A stretch of DNA of 64,000 nt from Pseudomonas sp. FP453 (GCF_030687495.1 NZ_CP117435.1:2794501-2858500); one strand, 5' to 3'; positions 1 through 12,028 are shown, counted from the first letter of the stretch. Notes: generated by a model from the sequence alone, not told the origin. Translations and numbers: made by a program.

Positions 1-538
1 GCGTCGTCGCACCCGACAGCAACTGGTAGTCCTCACACGCGCTCAACACTTCCAGCAGGATAAAGAAGTGCCCCAACCTTGCCATACCCTGGGCATCCTC
101 GATGCGTTGCATCAAGGTCATCGCCTGGGCAATGGTGTGTTTGCAGCGAAATTCGATGCCGTACTGCGCGCGCTCCAGCAGCGGTGCCAGGCTTTTCAGT
201 TCGGCGAAGATATGGCTGCCGCCCTCAAACAGCTCGTCGGTGAAGTTCACCAGCATGTCGCGCTTGGGCACCACCTCGTCTTCCTCCACCTGGCTGATCC
301 AGTTGTGCGGCAGGTTGGGGCCGGTGAGGAACAGGCTTTCGGGGTAGAAGTTGCCGATATAGTCGCCGATAAACACCTTGCCGGAGCTGGCGACGATCAG
401 GTGCAGCTCGTATTCCTTGTGGAAGTGCCAGCGCACCAGCGGGCAGGGGAAGCCATGTTGGCGATAGATGATGGACAGACCGTTGTGATCGTCCATCAGC
501 TCGTAGGAAGGGTCGGTGATGCGCGCGGCTCGGGTCAT
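1..538 (-). CDS. AraC-family transcriptional regulator, N-terminal part (runs off the window)
   Basis: The start codon is at 538 and about 179 codons are present before the frame leaves the window at base 1. The visible part has the cupin-like ligand-binding fold of AraC-type activators of sugar and polyol genes: a His-rich strand (RWHFHKEYELH) followed by a GPNLPHNW motif. The two AraC helix-turn-helix motifs should lie beyond the window edge and are not seen. The gene lies 72 bases downstream of the glycosyltransferase on the same strand. The family call comes from the N-terminal domain only, and I do not assign an effector. Confidence 0.75.
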   Translation of the reverse strand, partial: MTRAARITDPSYELMDDHNGLSIIYRQHGFPCPLVRWHFHKEYELHLIVASSGKVFIGDYIGNFYPESLFLTGPNLPHNWISQVEEDEVVPKRDMLVNFTDELFEGGSHIFAELKSLAPLLERAQYGIEFRCKHTIAQAMTLMQRIEDAQGMARLGHFFILLEVLSACEDYQLLSGATT

Positions 539-610
539 GCTGGCGTCGCTTTATTGTTGGTAGCGACCCGAATAATGCCCCTATGCGTGTAAGGCTGCCA
601 GCGCCGATGT

Positions 611-1900
611 TTATACGGTGCGGTTTTTTGCCTCGATCCACTGCGACATGTATTGCGTACTTTTATGGGCGTGGTGGCGCAGCATGCTGCCGGTAAAGTT
701 GTTCCGGCGATGGGCGGCCAGGTTTTCCCGGCATTGCTCAAGGCACGCCACCAGCGCCGGGGCATGACGGGCGTAGTCATAACGACGCGCAAGCAACTGG
801 CGGCCCTGTTCCTGCGCCTCGGTCCAGCGCTCGCGGTCCTGATACAGCGCCACGGCGGCCGCGGCCAGTGCCGCTTCGCTCTGCTCGATGGCGCCCGGCC
901 ACGGTTGCTCATCGCCCATGGCTTCGGCACCGATCGGCGTGGTGACATTTGGCGTGCCGCAAAGCATGCCATCCGCCAGCTTGCCCTTGATCCCTGCACC
1001 AAAACGCAACGGCGCCAGGCAGATGCGCGCGGTGCTCATGACCTGCAACGCATCCTCGGCCCAATTCATTACATGAAAGCCTTGCGCCGGGTTGTGCAGC
1101 GCCGTCGCCTTGGGCGGCGTGTAGGAACCGTAGATGTGCAGCTGGGCGCCCGGCAGTTGCTGGCGGATCAACGGCCACAGGCTGTTTTTCATCCACAGCA
1201 CCGCATCCCAGTTGGGCGCGTGGCGGAAGTTGCCGATGCTGAGAAAGTGCGCGCGGTCTTCAAACGGTGCGAAGGGCGCGGTGGGCACCTCCAGCATCAG
1301 CGGGCACCAGTGGAGCAGGACGGCGGGCACCTTGAACTGCTCGGTGAGCAGGCGGGCTTCCACATCGGAAATCATCAGGCTGATATCACAGCGGTAAATC
1401 GCCGCGATCTCGCGCTTGGCGATGTCGGTGTCGGCCATCAGCTCGAATTCTTCCTTGAGGGCCGGGGCAAAGAGTGCGCTGAAGTCGTCGCTGTCGGGGT
1501 GGGCTTTCAGATGGTTCTTCAGGCGCTGCTGGCGAGCGTCGCGCAGGCTTTGCAGGTCGCAGGTTTCCAGGACGCGCAGGGCGTCGGGGCAGTGCTTTTC
1601 GACGCGCCAGCCGAACTGTTCTTCCATCATGAAGCGGTCAAACAGCACAATGTCCGGGGCCAGTTCGCGGATGAAGTCATCGAAGCTGCTGTTATTGAGT
1701 TCGATGGCGCATTCGGCGATGCCCAGGGCTTGCAAGTCGGCCTTGTGCTCGCCCAGTGCGGCGGGGCTGCTGAAGGTAATGTCCCAACCTTGCGCAAGAA
1801 ACGTCTCGAGTATTTGCATCATATGCCCGCCCGCAGCCGAGGAGCGGGGTTCCGGCCAGACATAACCAATGACCAGGACTTTGGTGGCGGGTTGATTCAT
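611..1900 (-). CDS. Glycosyltransferase (GT-B, group 1-like)
   Basis: This is a 429-residue protein. I chose the ATG at 1900 because AAGGAA lies 11 bases upstream; the frame is also open to 1951. An N-terminal Rossmann-like strand (KVLVIGYVWPEP) is followed by AAGGHMMQIL, as in GT-B donor/acceptor domains. The C-terminal half carries the nucleotide-sugar signature APLRFGAGIKGKLADGM then CGTPNV, typical of group 1 transferases. No signal peptide or membrane segment is seen, so it should be cytoplasmic. It stands alone, divergent from tpx, without other polysaccharide genes, so donor and acceptor cannot be named. Confidence 0.8.
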   Translation of the reverse strand: MNQPATKVLVIGYVWPEPRSSAAGGHMMQILETFLAQGWDITFSSPAALGEHKADLQALGIAECAIELNNSSFDDFIRELAPDIVLFDRFMMEEQFGWRVEKHCPDALRVLETCDLQSLRDARQQRLKNHLKAHPDSDDFSALFAPALKEEFELMADTDIAKREIAAIYRCDISLMISDVEARLLTEQFKVPAVLLHWCPLMLEVPTAPFAPFEDRAHFLSIGNFRHAPNWDAVLWMKNSLWPLIRQQLPGAQLHIYGSYTPPKATALHNPAQGFHVMNWAEDALQVMSTARICLAPLRFGAGIKGKLADGMLCGTPNVTTPIGAEAMGDEQPWPGAIEQSEAALAAAAVALYQDRERWTEAQEQGRQLLARRYDYARHAPALVACLEQCRENLAAHRRNNFTGSMLRHHAHKSTQYMSQWIEAKNRTV

Positions 1901-2058
1901 CAACAACGGTTTCCTTGAAGGAGGGGCGAAAAGCGCGCAATTAAACCACAACCACGTCGCATGACAATTTGTGTCTGGCGGTAGGTAGTCATCGCGCTTT
2001 GTGGTTAACTTCCGCCTCTCGAATTCGTTTAACCCAACACAGCAAAAGGATTCCGTTC

Positions 2059-2559
2059 ATGGCTCAAGTCACTCTCCGTGGTAACCCTGTCCAGGTTGAA
2101 GGCGATCTGCCACAAGTCGGCGCCCAAGCCGCTGATTTCACCCTGACTGCCGGCGATCTGTCGGACGCCACCCTGGCCACTTTCGCCGGCAAGCGCAAAA
2201 TTCTGAACATCTTCCCAAGCGTCGACACCCCGACCTGCGCGACCTCGGTGCGCAAGTTCAACGCCCAGGCCAATGATCTGGTCAACACCGTTGTCCTGTG
2301 CATTTCCTCGGACCTGCCATTTGCCCAGGCGCGCTTCTGCGGCTCCGAAGGCCTGGAAAACGTGAAGAACCTGTCGGATTTCCGCAGTGCCGAGTTCTGC
2401 GAAAACTACGGCGTGAACATCGTTGATGGCCCGCTGCGCAGCCTGACCGCCCGTGCGGTGGTTGTACTGGACGAAAACGATAAAGTCCTGCACAGCGAGC
2501 TGGTCGCCGAAATCGGCAACGAGCCCAACTACGAAGCAGCCCTGGCTGTTTTGAAGTAA
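2059..2559 (+). CDS. tpx: Thiol peroxidase Tpx
   Basis: A 166-residue atypical 2-Cys peroxiredoxin that reduces hydrogen peroxide and alkyl hydroperoxides with thioredoxin as reductant. The ATG at 2059 follows AAAAGGA at 2044-2050. The peroxidatic Cys is in the [10 protein letters not shown] motif near residue 60 and the resolving Cys is in ARFCGSEG near residue 94, the Tpx spacing. Length matches the E. coli protein (168). The frame is open further upstream, but residues before MAQVTLRGN do not belong to the family. It is monocistronic, divergent from the glycosyltransferase and followed by an intrinsic terminator. Confidence 0.96.
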   Translation: MAQVTLRGNPVQVEGDLPQVGAQAADFTLTAGDLSDATLATFAGKRKILNIFPSVDTPTCATSVRKFNAQANDLVNTVVLCISSDLPFAQARFCGSEGLENVKNLSDFRSAEFCENYGVNIVDGPLRSLTARAVVVLDENDKVLHSELVAEIGNEPNYEAALAVLK

Positions 2560-2611
2560 CTGTATCGGCGCACGACTGTCGTCTGGCAGTAACACGCGTG
2601 CTACATGATTG

Positions 2612-2637
2612 CGGCCTGGCCTAGTCCAGGCCGTTTT
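2612..2637 (+). terminator. Intrinsic terminator of tpx
   Basis: An 8-bp GC-rich stem (CGGCCTGG paired with CCAGGCCG) with a 6-base loop is followed directly by TTTT. It lies about 50 bases after the tpx stop codon and before the efflux operon. Confidence 0.8.
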
Positions 2638-2791
2638 CATTTAAGGGTCAAACGCTTAGCTGAATTAGCCGATGGACTAAGGTCAGAAGTTAAAAGTTGT
2701 AAGCCCAAGGTAAATAGCCGGTAAAGGCGCTTCTCTAAACGCGCTCCAGTGCTTATCTTTCAGCCTCCCAAAGAAGAAGCTCTCGCGCCCA

Positions 2792-4096
2792 ATGGTTGAT
2801 CAATCCATGCAATCCTCCCCCCGTAAGTCCCGCCGCTGGCTGTTTGGCCTGCTTGTGCTGCTGGTTATCGCCGGCCTGTGCTGGAAATTCTGGCCCGCCA
2901 GCCACAAGGACGATGCCGCCCAGGCGCCAGCCGGGCGTGCCGGCAAGTCGGGAATGATGCGCCCGGGCTTCGGTGGTGCTGCCGGCCCGGTGCCGGTGCG
3001 TGTGGCGCCTGCGGTGCTCGGCGAGTTCCCGGTGTACTACAAGGCGCTGGGCACGGTGACCGCGCTCAACACCATCAACGTGCGCAGCCGGGTGGGCGGA
3101 GAGCTGGTGAAGATCGCCTTTGAAGAAGGGCAGATGGTCAAGGCCGGCGACCTGCTGGCCGAGATCGACCCGCGCAGCTACCAGAACGCCTTGCTCCAGG
3201 CCCAGGGCACGCTGTTGCAGAACCAGGCGCAACTGAAAAACGCCCAGGTGGATGTCGAGCGTTATCGCGGCCTGTATGCCCAGGACAGTATTGCCAAGCA
3301 GACCCTAGACACCGCCGAAGCGCTGGTCCTGCAATACCAGGGCACGGTCAAGACCAACCAGGGTGCGGTGGATGACGCCAAGCTCAACCTGGAATTCACC
3401 AAGATCCGCGCGCCCATCGGTGGCCGTGTCGGCTTGCGCCAGGTGGACGTGGGCAACCTGGTGGCGGCGAACGACACCACATTCATCGCCGTGATCACCC
3501 AGACCCAACCGATCAACGTGGTCTTCACCCTGCCGGAAAACACCCTGGACACCGTGCTCACCCGCTACCACGCCGGCAACAAGCTGCCGGTGGAAGCCTG
3601 GGACCGTGGCGACGTGAAGAAACAGGCCGTCGGTGTGCTGCAAAGCCTGGACAACCAGATCGACGTGACCACCGGTACCCTGAAATTCAAGGGGCGCTTC
3701 GATAACAAGGACCAGGCACTGTTCCCCAACCAGTTCGTCAATGTGCACCTGCTCGCCGACACCCTGCACAACGTGGTGCTGGCGCCATCTGCGGCGATCC
3801 AGTTCGGCAACAACGGCACCTTTGTCTACAAGCTCGATGGCGACAAGAAGGTCAAGATCCAACCCCTGGTCATTGGTGACACCGACGGCGACAACACCGT
3901 GATCAAGCAAGGCCTGGTGGCCGGTGATCGCGTGGTACTGGAAGGCACCGACCGCCTGAAGGACGGCACTGAAATCGAAGTGGTCAACGACAGCACCGAA
4001 GTGCTGACCACCCCGACCGAGCACCTGCAAGGCAAGCCTGCGGCGAAAGGGGAGACCGGCACCACCGCCGGCAAGGCGCAAAAGGTCGGTTCATGA
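2792..4096 (+). CDS. muxA: MuxA/MdtA-type RND efflux periplasmic adaptor
   Basis: A 434-residue membrane fusion protein that links the inner-membrane RND pump to the outer-membrane channel. Residues about 15-32 form one membrane anchor ([18 protein letters not shown]), followed by a Pro/Ala/Gly-rich linker and then the lipoyl/barrel-sandwich halves around an alpha-helical hairpin. [24 protein letters not shown] is the first lipoyl half. The ATG at 2792 has a weak AGAAG upstream; a second ATG at 2807 is possible. The stop overlaps muxB by ATGA. It is the first gene of muxABC-opmB (mdtABC in enterics). Confidence 0.93.
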   Translation: MVDQSMQSSPRKSRRWLFGLLVLLVIAGLCWKFWPASHKDDAAQAPAGRAGKSGMMRPGFGGAAGPVPVRVAPAVLGEFPVYYKALGTVTALNTINVRSRVGGELVKIAFEEGQMVKAGDLLAEIDPRSYQNALLQAQGTLLQNQAQLKNAQVDVERYRGLYAQDSIAKQTLDTAEALVLQYQGTVKTNQGAVDDAKLNLEFTKIRAPIGGRVGLRQVDVGNLVAANDTTFIAVITQTQPINVVFTLPENTLDTVLTRYHAGNKLPVEAWDRGDVKKQAVGVLQSLDNQIDVTTGTLKFKGRFDNKDQALFPNQFVNVHLLADTLHNVVLAPSAAIQFGNNGTFVYKLDGDKKVKIQPLVIGDTDGDNTVIKQGLVAGDRVVLEGTDRLKDGTEIEVVNDSTEVLTTPTEHLQGKPAAKGETGTTAGKAQKVGS

Positions 4097-7000
4097 ACCT
4101 GTCGCGGCTGTTTATTCTTCGCCCGGTCGCCACCACGCTGAGCATGCTCGCCATTGTGTTGGCCGGCATCATTTCGTATCGCTTGTTGCCGGTGTCGGCG
4201 TTGCCCCAGGTGGATTACCCGACCATCCGCGTGATGACCCTGTACCCCGGCGCCAGCCCGGACGTGATGACCAGCGCCGTCACCGCGCCGCTGGAGCGCC
4301 AGTTCGGGCAAATGCCGGGTCTTACGCAGATGGCGTCCACCAGCTCCGGTGGCGCGTCGGTGCTGACCCTGCGCTTCAACCTCGACGTCAACATGGACGT
4401 CGCCGAGCAACAGGTGCAGGCCGCGATCAACGCCGCCACCAACCTGCTGCCCAAGGACCTGCCGGCGCCGCCGGTGTACAACAAGGTCAACCCGGCGGAT
4501 ACCCCGGTGCTGACCCTGGCGGTCACGTCCAAGACCATGCTGCTGCCCAAGCTCAATGACCTGGTCGATACGCGCATGGCGCAGAAAATCGCGCAGATCA
4601 GCGGTGTCGGCATGGTCAGCATCGCCGGCGGCCAGCGCCAGGCCGTGCGTATCAAGGTCAACCCCGAGGCCCTGGCGGCGAACGGCTTGAACCTGTCGGA
4701 TGTGCGCACCCTGATCGCCGCGTCCAACGTCAACCAGCCCAAGGGCAACTTCGACGGCCCGACGCGCGTGTCGATGCTCGATGCCAACGACCAGTTGGTC
4801 TCGCCGCAGCAATACGCCGAATTGATCCTGGCCTATAACAACGGCGCGCCGCTGCGCTTGAAAGACGTGGCACAGATCGTCGATGGCGCCGAAAACGAGC
4901 GCCTCGCCGCCTGGGCCAATGAAAACCAGGCCGTGCTCCTGAATATCCAGCGCCAGCCCGGCGCCAACGTGATCGAGGTGGTGGACCGCATCAAGGCGCT
5001 GCTGCCGAGCATCACCGACAACCTGCCGGCCGGCCTTGACGTGCTGGTGCTCACCGACCGCACCCAGACCATCCGCGCCTCGGTCACCGACGTGCAGCAC
5101 GAACTGCTCATCGCCATTGCCCTGGTGGTGATGGTGACCTTCCTGTTCCTGCGCCGGGTCAGCGCGACGATCATTCCGTCCATCGCGGTGCCGCTGTCAC
5201 TGGTGGGCACGTTTGGCGTGATGTACCTGGCCGGGTTCTCCATCAACAACCTGACGCTGATGGCCCTGACCATCGCCACCGGGTTTGTGGTGGACGATGC
5301 CATCGTGATGCTGGAGAACATCTCGCGCTATATCGAAGAGGGCGAGACGCCACTGGCCGCCGCACTCAAGGGCGCCAAGCAGATTGGCTTCACCTTGATC
5401 TCCCTGACCCTGTCGCTGATCGCCGTATTGATCCCGTTGCTGTTCATGGCCGATGTGGTGGGGCGCTTGTTCCGCGAATTTGCCATCACCCTGGCGGTGG
5501 CGATCCTGATTTCCCTGGTGGTGTCCCTGACCCTCACGCCGATGATGTGCGCGCGCCTGCTCAAGCGTGAGCCCAAGGAAGAAGAACAAAGCCGCTTCTA
5601 CAAGGCCAGTGGCGCGTGGATCGACTGGATGATCGAAGCCTACGGGCGCAAGTTGCAGTGGGTGCTCAAGCACCAGCCACTGACCCTGCTGGTGGCGATC
5701 GCCACCCTCGGCCTGACCGTGGTGTTGTACCTGGTGGTGCCCAAGGGTTTCTTCCCGGTGCAGGACACCGGCGTGATCCAGGGTATTTCCGAAGCGCCGC
5801 AGTCGATTTCCTTTGCGGCCATGAGCCAGCGCCAGCAGGAGTTGGCCAAGATCATCCTGGCCGACCCGGCGGTGCAAAGCCTGTCGTCCTACATTGGTGT
5901 GGATGGCGACAACGCCACGCTCAACAGCGGCCGCTTGCTGATCAACCTCAAGCCCCACGGCCAGCGCGACTTGAGCGCGGCCGAGGTGATCACCCGCCTG
6001 CAACCGGAACTCGACAAGCTGGTGGGCATCCGCCTGTTCATGCAGCCGGTGCAGGATTTGACCATCGAAGACCGCGTCAGCCGCACCCAGTACCAGTTCA
6101 GTATGTCGTCGCCAGACGCTGACCTGTTGGCGCTGTGGAGCGACAAGCTGGTACACGCCTTGAGCCAGTTGCCGGAACTCACCGACGTCGCCAGCGACCT
6201 GCAAGACAAGGGTTTACAGGTGTTCCTGGTGATCGACCGCGATGCGGCCTCGCGCCTGGGCGTGACGGTATCGACCATCACCGACGCGCTGTACGACGCC
6301 TTCGGCCAGCGGCAGATTTCCACGATCTACACCCAGGCCAGCCAGTACCGCGTGGTGTTGCAGGCGCAATCCGGCGAAACCCTCGGCCCGGATGCGCTGA
6401 ACCAGATCCACGTGAAAACCACCGATGGCGGCCAGGTGCGCCTGTCCAGCCTGGCCCGTGTCGAACAGCGCCAGGCGCAGTTGGCGATCGCGCATATCGG
6501 CCAGTTCCCGGCGGTGATGATGTCGTTCAACCTGGCCCCCGGCGTCGCGCTGGGCAAAGGCGTGGAGCTGATCAACCAGACCCAGAAGGACATCGGCATG
6601 CCGGTGGGCGTGCAGACCCAGTTCCAGGGCGCGGCCCAGGCGTTCGAAGCGTCGCTGTCGAGCACCTTGCTGCTGATCCTGGCGGCGGTGGTGACCATGT
6701 ACATCGTGCTTGGCGTGCTCTACGAGAGCTATATCCACCCGATCACCATTCTGTCGACCTTGCCGTCGGCAGCAGTGGGCGCCTTGTTGGCGTTGCTGCT
6801 CAGCGGCAATGACCTGGGCATGATCGCGATCATCGGCATCATCTTGCTGATCGGTATCGTGAAAAAGAACGCGATCATGATGATCGACTTCGCCCTCGAC
6901 GCGGAACGCAACCAGGGCCTCGACCCGCAAACGGCGATCTACCAGGCGGCGCTGTTGCGCTTCCGGCCGATCCTGATGACCACGCTGGCCGCGCTGTTTG

Positions 7001-7194
7001 GCGCGGTGCCATTGATGCTGGCAACCGGTTCGGGCGCGGAATTGCGCCAGCCCCTGGGTCTGGTGATGGTCGGCGGCCTGCTGGTGAGCCAGGTGCTGAC
7101 CCTGTTCACCACCCCGGTGATCTACCTGTACTTCGACCGCCTCGGTCGGCGCTGGCGCAAAGAGCCGCAAAGCCTGGAGCCGGTTGAGTCATGA
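4093..7194 (+). CDS. muxB: MuxB/MdtB-type RND efflux permease
   Basis: A 1033-residue inner-membrane drug/proton antiporter of the HAE1 RND family. It has the usual 12-TM layout: an N-terminal segment, a large periplasmic loop, TM2-TM6, a second loop and TM7-TM12. TM4 carries the proton-relay Asp pair in [16 protein letters not shown]. In E. coli the MdtB and MdtC subunits form a heterotrimer, and the pair here is expected to do the same. Translation is coupled through ATGA overlaps on both sides. Confidence 0.95.
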   Translation: MNLSRLFILRPVATTLSMLAIVLAGIISYRLLPVSALPQVDYPTIRVMTLYPGASPDVMTSAVTAPLERQFGQMPGLTQMASTSSGGASVLTLRFNLDVNMDVAEQQVQAAINAATNLLPKDLPAPPVYNKVNPADTPVLTLAVTSKTMLLPKLNDLVDTRMAQKIAQISGVGMVSIAGGQRQAVRIKVNPEALAANGLNLSDVRTLIAASNVNQPKGNFDGPTRVSMLDANDQLVSPQQYAELILAYNNGAPLRLKDVAQIVDGAENERLAAWANENQAVLLNIQRQPGANVIEVVDRIKALLPSITDNLPAGLDVLVLTDRTQTIRASVTDVQHELLIAIALVVMVTFLFLRRVSATIIPSIAVPLSLVGTFGVMYLAGFSINNLTLMALTIATGFVVDDAIVMLENISRYIEEGETPLAAALKGAKQIGFTLISLTLSLIAVLIPLLFMADVVGRLFREFAITLAVAILISLVVSLTLTPMMCARLLKREPKEEEQSRFYKASGAWIDWMIEAYGRKLQWVLKHQPLTLLVAIATLGLTVVLYLVVPKGFFPVQDTGVIQGISEAPQSISFAAMSQRQQELAKIILADPAVQSLSSYIGVDGDNATLNSGRLLINLKPHGQRDLSAAEVITRLQPELDKLVGIRLFMQPVQDLTIEDRVSRTQYQFSMSSPDADLLALWSDKLVHALSQLPELTDVASDLQDKGLQVFLVIDRDAASRLGVTVSTITDALYDAFGQRQISTIYTQASQYRVVLQAQSGETLGPDALNQIHVKTTDGGQVRLSSLARVEQRQAQLAIAHIGQFPAVMMSFNLAPGVALGKGVELINQTQKDIGMPVGVQTQFQGAAQAFEASLSSTLLLILAAVVTMYIVLGVLYESYIHPITILSTLPSAAVGALLALLLSGNDLGMIAIIGIILLIGIVKKNAIMMIDFALDAERNQGLDPQTAIYQAALLRFRPILMTTLAALFGAVPLMLATGSGAELRQPLGLVMVGGLLVSQVLTLFTTPVIYLYFDRLGRRWRKEPQSLEPVES

Positions 7195-10100
7195 ACCTGT
7201 CCGGACCTTTCATCCGCCGGCCGGTAGCCACCATGCTGCTGAGCCTGGCGATCATGTTGCTGGGCGGTGTGAGCTTCAACCTGCTGCCGGTATCACCGTT
7301 GCCGCAGATCGACTTTCCGGTGATCGTGGTCTCGGCGAGCTTGCCCGGCGCCAGCCCCGAGGTGATGGCGTCTACGGTGGCGACGCCGCTGGAGCGCTCG
7401 TTCGGCGCGATTGCCGGCATCACCACCATGAGCAGCAATTCCAGCCAGGGTTCGACGCGGGTGATCCTCGCGTTCGACTCCGACCGCGATATCAACGGCG
7501 CCGCGCGGGAAGTGCAGGCGGCCATCAATGCCTCGCGCAACCTGCTGCCCAGCGGTATGCGCAGCATGCCGACCTACAAGAAGATCAACCCGTCCCAGGC
7601 GCCGATCATGGTGCTGTCGCTGACCTCGGACGTGCTGCAGAAGGGCCAGCTGTACGACCTGGCCTCGACGATCCTCTCGCAAAGCCTGTCCCAGGTGCCC
7701 GGCGTGGGGGAAGTGCAGATCGGCGGCAGCTCGCTGCCAGCCGTGCGCATCGAACTCGAACCCAAGGCCCTCGACCAGTACGGCGTGGCTCTCGACGATG
7801 TGCGCAACACCATCGCCAATGCCAACCAGCGCCGGCCCAAGGGCTCCCTGGAAGACAGTGAGCGCAACTGGCAGATCCAGGCCAATGACCAGCTGGAAAA
7901 AGCCAAGGACTACGAACCGTTGCTGATCCGCTACCAGAACGGCGCGGCCCTGCGCCTGGGCGATGTGGCAAAGATCAGCGACGGCGTGGAGGACCGCTAC
8001 AACAGTGGTTTCTTCAACAACGAACCGGCCGTGCTGCTGGTGATCAACCGCCAGTCCGGCGCCAACATCATCGAGACCGTCCGCCAGATCAAGGCCCAGC
8101 TGCCGGCGTTGCAGGCGGTGCTGCCGTCCAGCGTCAAGCTCAACCTGGCCATGGACCGCTCGCCCGTTATCACCGCGACCCTGCATGAAGCCGAGATGAC
8201 CTTGCTGATTGCCGTCGCCCTGGTGATCCTGGTGGTGTACCTGTTCCTCGGCAATTTCCGCGCGTCGCTGATTCCGACGCTGGCGGTGCCGGTGTCGCTG
8301 GTGGGCACCTTTGCGGTGATGTACCTGTTCGGGTTCTCGCTGAACAACTTCTCGCTGATGGCGTTGATCCTCGCCACCGGCCTGGTGGTGGACGATGCCA
8401 TCGTTGTGCTGGAGAACATTTCCCGGCATATCGACGACGGCGTGCCACCGATGAAAGCGGCGTACCTGGGGGCCCAGGAAGTCGGCTTCACCTTGCTGTC
8501 GATGAACGTGTCGCTGGTGGCGGTGTTCCTGTCCATCCTGTTTATGGGCGGGATCGTCACCAACCTGTTCCGTGAGTTTTCCATCACCTTGTCGGCGGCG
8601 ATCATCGTCTCGCTGATCGTCTCGCTGACCCTGACCCCGATGCTCTGCGCCCGTTGGCTCAAGCCCCATGTCAAAGGCCAGATGACCGGCTTGCAGCGCT
8701 GGAGCCAGAAGGTCAACGACCGCATGGTCGCCGGCTACGCCACCAGCCTCGACTGGGTGCTGCGTCACCGGCGCCTGACCCTGCTCAGCCTGTTGATCAC
8801 CGTGGGCGTGAATATCGCGCTGTACGTGGTGGTGCCCAAGACGTTCATGCCGCAGCAGGACACCGGCCAGCTGATCGGCTTTGTACGCGGCGATGACGGC
8901 CTGTCGTTCAACGTGATGCAACCGAAGATGGAGACCTTCCGCATCGCTGTGCTCAAGGACCCGGCGGTGCAGAGCGTGGCCGGCTTTATCGGTGGCAACA
9001 ACGGCACCAACAACGCGGTGATGCTGGTGCGCCTCAAGCCCATCAGCGAGCGCAAGGTCTCGGCCCAGGCGGTGATCGAGCGCTTGCGCAAGAACGTCCC
9101 ATTGGTGCCGGGCGGGCGCTTGTTCCTGATGGCCGACCAGGACCTGCAATTTGGTGGCAGTCGCGACCAGAGCAGCGCGCAGTATTCCTACATCCTGCAA
9201 AGCGGTGACCTGGCCGCGTTGCGCCTGTGGTACCCGAAAGTGGTCAGCGCCTTGCGCGAGCTGCCGGAACTGACCGCCATCGACGCCCGCGAAGGTCGCG
9301 GTGCGGCGCAGGTCACGCTGATTGTCGACCGCGACCAGGCCAAGCGCCTGGGCATCGACATGGCGATGGTCACGGCGGTGCTCAATAACGCCTACAGCCA
9401 GCGGCAGATTTCCACCATCTATGACAGCCTCAACCAGTATCAGGTGGTGATGGAGGTCAATCCGAAATACGCCCAGGACCCGATCACCCTGAACCAGATG
9501 CAGGTGATCACCTCCACTGGCGCGCGGGTGCCGTTGTCGACCATCGCCCATTACGAAAACAGCCTGGCGGACGACCGCGTCAGCCACGAAGGCCAGTTCG
9601 CCTCGGAGAACATTGCCTTCGACATGGCGCCCGGGGTCACGGTGGAGCAGGGCACCGCCGCCATCGAACGGGCGATTGCCAAGGTCGGCTTGCCGGAAGA
9701 CGTGATCGCGAAGATGGCCGGCACCGCCGACGCCTTCGCCGCGACGCAGAAGGGCCAGCCGTTCATGATCCTGGGTGCGTTGGTGGCGGTGTACCTGGTG
9801 CTGGGCATCTTGTATGAAAGCTACATTCACCCGTTGACCATCCTCTCGACCCTGCCGTCGGCGGGTGTTGGCGCGTTGCTGTCGATCTACCTGCTGGGCG
9901 GCGAGTTCAGCCTGATCTCCCTGCTGGGCTTGTTCCTGCTGATTGGCGTGGTGAAGAAAAACGCGATCCTGATGATCGACCTCGCCCTGCAATTGGAGCG
10001 GCATGACGGCATGAGCCCGCTGGAGTCGATCCGCAGCGCCTGCCTGCTGCGCCTGCGGCCGATCCTGATGACCACCCTGGCAGCAATCCTCGGCGCGCTG

Positions 10101-10298
10101 CCGCTGTTGCTCGGCACCGCCGAAGGCGCGGAAATGCGCCAGCCCCTGGGCCTGACCATTATCGGCGGCCTGGTGTTCAGCCAGATCCTGACCCTTTACA
10201 CCACCCCGGTGGTCTACCTCTATCTCGACCGCGCGCGCCATCGCTTCAACGCCTGGCGTGGCGTGCGTACCGATGCTGCCCTGGACACTGCGCTATGA
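7191..10298 (+). CDS. muxC: MuxC/MdtC-type RND efflux permease
   Basis: A 1035-residue second RND subunit, homologous to muxB but clearly diverged. TM4 contains [16 protein letters not shown] with the Asp pair. It starts inside the muxB stop (ATGA at 7191) and ends overlapping opmB by ATGA. In MdtBC the MdtC-type subunit is thought to be the one that binds substrate while MdtB drives proton transport; that division is family knowledge, not visible here. Confidence 0.95.
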   Translation: MNLSGPFIRRPVATMLLSLAIMLLGGVSFNLLPVSPLPQIDFPVIVVSASLPGASPEVMASTVATPLERSFGAIAGITTMSSNSSQGSTRVILAFDSDRDINGAAREVQAAINASRNLLPSGMRSMPTYKKINPSQAPIMVLSLTSDVLQKGQLYDLASTILSQSLSQVPGVGEVQIGGSSLPAVRIELEPKALDQYGVALDDVRNTIANANQRRPKGSLEDSERNWQIQANDQLEKAKDYEPLLIRYQNGAALRLGDVAKISDGVEDRYNSGFFNNEPAVLLVINRQSGANIIETVRQIKAQLPALQAVLPSSVKLNLAMDRSPVITATLHEAEMTLLIAVALVILVVYLFLGNFRASLIPTLAVPVSLVGTFAVMYLFGFSLNNFSLMALILATGLVVDDAIVVLENISRHIDDGVPPMKAAYLGAQEVGFTLLSMNVSLVAVFLSILFMGGIVTNLFREFSITLSAAIIVSLIVSLTLTPMLCARWLKPHVKGQMTGLQRWSQKVNDRMVAGYATSLDWVLRHRRLTLLSLLITVGVNIALYVVVPKTFMPQQDTGQLIGFVRGDDGLSFNVMQPKMETFRIAVLKDPAVQSVAGFIGGNNGTNNAVMLVRLKPISERKVSAQAVIERLRKNVPLVPGGRLFLMADQDLQFGGSRDQSSAQYSYILQSGDLAALRLWYPKVVSALRELPELTAIDAREGRGAAQVTLIVDRDQAKRLGIDMAMVTAVLNNAYSQRQISTIYDSLNQYQVVMEVNPKYAQDPITLNQMQVITSTGARVPLSTIAHYENSLADDRVSHEGQFASENIAFDMAPGVTVEQGTAAIERAIAKVGLPEDVIAKMAGTADAFAATQKGQPFMILGALVAVYLVLGILYESYIHPLTILSTLPSAGVGALLSIYLLGGEFSLISLLGLFLLIGVVKKNAILMIDLALQLERHDGMSPLESIRSACLLRLRPILMTTLAAILGALPLLLGTAEGAEMRQPLGLTIIGGLVFSQILTLYTTPVVYLYLDRARHRFNAWRGVRTDAALDTAL

Positions 10299-11746
10299 CC
10301 GATTTCCCTAAGACAAGCCAGAAACTGTTGGTGACGGTGCTGTGTAGCCTGTTGCTCAGCGCCTGCGCCATTGGCCCGGATTACAAGCGCCCGGACGTCG
10401 TTGAACCGGTGCAGTTCAAGGAAGCCCAGGGCTGGCGCCAGGCTACGCCGAGCGATGCCCTGGCACGTGGCGCGTGGTGGGAGTTGTACGGCGACCGCCA
10501 GCTCAACGACCTCGTGGTGCGCCTGAACACCTCCAACCAGACCGTGGCCCAGGCCGAGGCGCGCTTTCGCCAGGCCCAGGCCCAGGTGCGCAGCGCCCGT
10601 GGTGCATTTTTCCCCACGGTTGACCTGAGCGCCGGGAAAACCCGCGCCAGCCAGGGCACCGGCAGCAGCAACGCCAGCCTCAGCAGTTCCAGCAGCGGTA
10701 TCCGCGATACCCTCAACGCGCAACTGGGGGTGAGCTGGGAGGCGGACGTCTGGGGCAAGTTGCGCCGTGGCCTGGAAGCCAACGACGCCACGGCCCAAGC
10801 CAGTTCCGCGGACTTGGCGGCGATGCGCCTGAGCCAGCAGTCGGAACTGGTGCAAAACTACCTGCAACTGCGGGTGATGGATGAGCAGACCCGCTTGCTG
10901 CAAGCCACGCTGGAGACCTACCAGCGCTCGCTGCAAATGACCGAAAACCAATACCGCGCCGGCGTCTCCGGCAAGGATGCGGTGGCTCAGGCGCAAACCC
11001 AGCTCAAGTCCACCCAGGCCAGCCTGATCGACCTGATCTGGCAGCGTGCCCAGCTGGAAAACGCGATTGCCGTGTTGATCGGCGAGGCACCGGCCAACTT
11101 CAAGCTGGCGGTGAGCAACGACATCCCGGCGCTGCCACAGATCCCCGTGAGCCTGCCGTCGCAACTGCTTGAACGCCGCCCGGACATCGCCTCGGCCGAA
11201 CGCTCGGTGATCGCCGCCAACGCCAATATCGGCGTGGCCAAGGCCGCCTACTACCCGGACCTGAGCCTGAGCCTGGCCGGTGGTTATTCCAGCAGCACCT
11301 ACGCCGACTGGATCAGCCTGCCGAACCGCTTCTGGTCGGTGGGCCCGAAACTCGCCATGACCCTGTTCGACGGCGGCCAGCGCTCGGCCGAAGTCGACCG
11401 TACCGTGGCCAGCTATGACGAGACCGTGGCCAAGTACCGCCAGACCGTGCTGGACGGTTTCCGCGAAGTGGAAAACTACATGGTCCAGCTCAAGGTGCTG
11501 GAGGACGAAGCCGTGGTCAGCAATGAAGCGCTGGACGCCGCCCGCGAATCGTTGCGCCTGACCCAGAACCAGTACAAGGCCGGGCTGATTGCCTATCTGG
11601 ATGTGGTACAGGTGCAGGCGACCGCCCTGAGCAACGAGCGCACGGTGTTGACCCTGCTGCAGACACGCCTGGTGGCGAGTGTGCAACTGATTGCTGCGCT
11701 CGGCGGCGGTTGGGATGGCAAGACCGCAGTCGACGCAAAGAACTGA
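10295..11746 (+). CDS. opmB: OpmB-type outer-membrane efflux channel lipoprotein
   Basis: A 483-residue TolC/OprM-family outer-membrane factor. The N-terminus is a lipoprotein signal with a lipobox, LLLSACAIGPDYKRP, the Cys being about residue 27. Two OEP repeats follow: residues about 70-260 and 280-475 each contain the AEARFRQAQAQ-type helical segment. It closes the operon through ATGA coupling and is followed by a REP doublet, not a U-tract terminator. Confidence 0.94.
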   Translation: MTDFPKTSQKLLVTVLCSLLLSACAIGPDYKRPDVVEPVQFKEAQGWRQATPSDALARGAWWELYGDRQLNDLVVRLNTSNQTVAQAEARFRQAQAQVRSARGAFFPTVDLSAGKTRASQGTGSSNASLSSSSSGIRDTLNAQLGVSWEADVWGKLRRGLEANDATAQASSADLAAMRLSQQSELVQNYLQLRVMDEQTRLLQATLETYQRSLQMTENQYRAGVSGKDAVAQAQTQLKSTQASLIDLIWQRAQLENAIAVLIGEAPANFKLAVSNDIPALPQIPVSLPSQLLERRPDIASAERSVIAANANIGVAKAAYYPDLSLSLAGGYSSSTYADWISLPNRFWSVGPKLAMTLFDGGQRSAEVDRTVASYDETVAKYRQTVLDGFREVENYMVQLKVLEDEAVVSNEALDAARESLRLTQNQYKAGLIAYLDVVQVQATALSNERTVLTLLQTRLVASVQLIAALGGGWDGKTAVDAKN

Positions 11747-11766
11747 CAGTAAACACGGACTAAAAT

Positions 11767-11853
11767 GTGGGAGCTGGCTTGCCTGCGATAGCGGTACATC
11801 AGCCAACTCTTCTGGTACTGATTAACCGCTATCGCAGGCAAGCCAGCTCCCAC
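11767..11853. repeat. REP doublet (REPIN), type A
   Basis: Two inverted copies of GGAGCTGGCTTGCCTGCGAT face each other within 87 bases. The spacer is nearly identical to that of the doublet at 21770-21856. It follows opmB. Confidence 0.93.
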
Positions 11854-12028
11854 AAGTTGACTCATTCAGCCTCCACATTGAGGGGACTTTTGAGTCAGCG
11901 AATTGGCGTCAAAAAGACCATGATGGCTATACGCTAATATTTCAACTGTACAAGAATCTTTCTCGCTACAATCGCCCGCTTTGCCACCTGGCACGGGCTT
12001 TTCAGGCCCGTCAGTCTCGAGAAGTCCC

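Noticed and set aside
225..641. A minus-strand frame overlapping the AraC gene start
   Set aside because: It is an Arg/Pro-rich shadow. The frame starting at 538 carries the AraC N-terminal motifs.
7293..10241. A 982-codon open frame on the minus strand opposite muxC, and similar long antisense frames opposite muxA, muxB, opmB, treS and others
   Set aside because: They are mirror frames caused by high third-position GC. Their translations are Gln/His/Arg-rich without any domain and have no ribosome sites, while the plus-strand proteins are clear family members.
11767..11853. REP hairpins read as intrinsic terminators
   Set aside because: They lack T-runs and recur at nine places with the same arms, so they are mobile REP doublets; any termination would be incidental.
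11995..12010. Sigma-54-like TGGCACG-N4-TTTC before the MucR-like gene
   Set aside because: The invariant GC of the -12 element is missing and the stretch is better explained as part of a small GC-rich hairpin.
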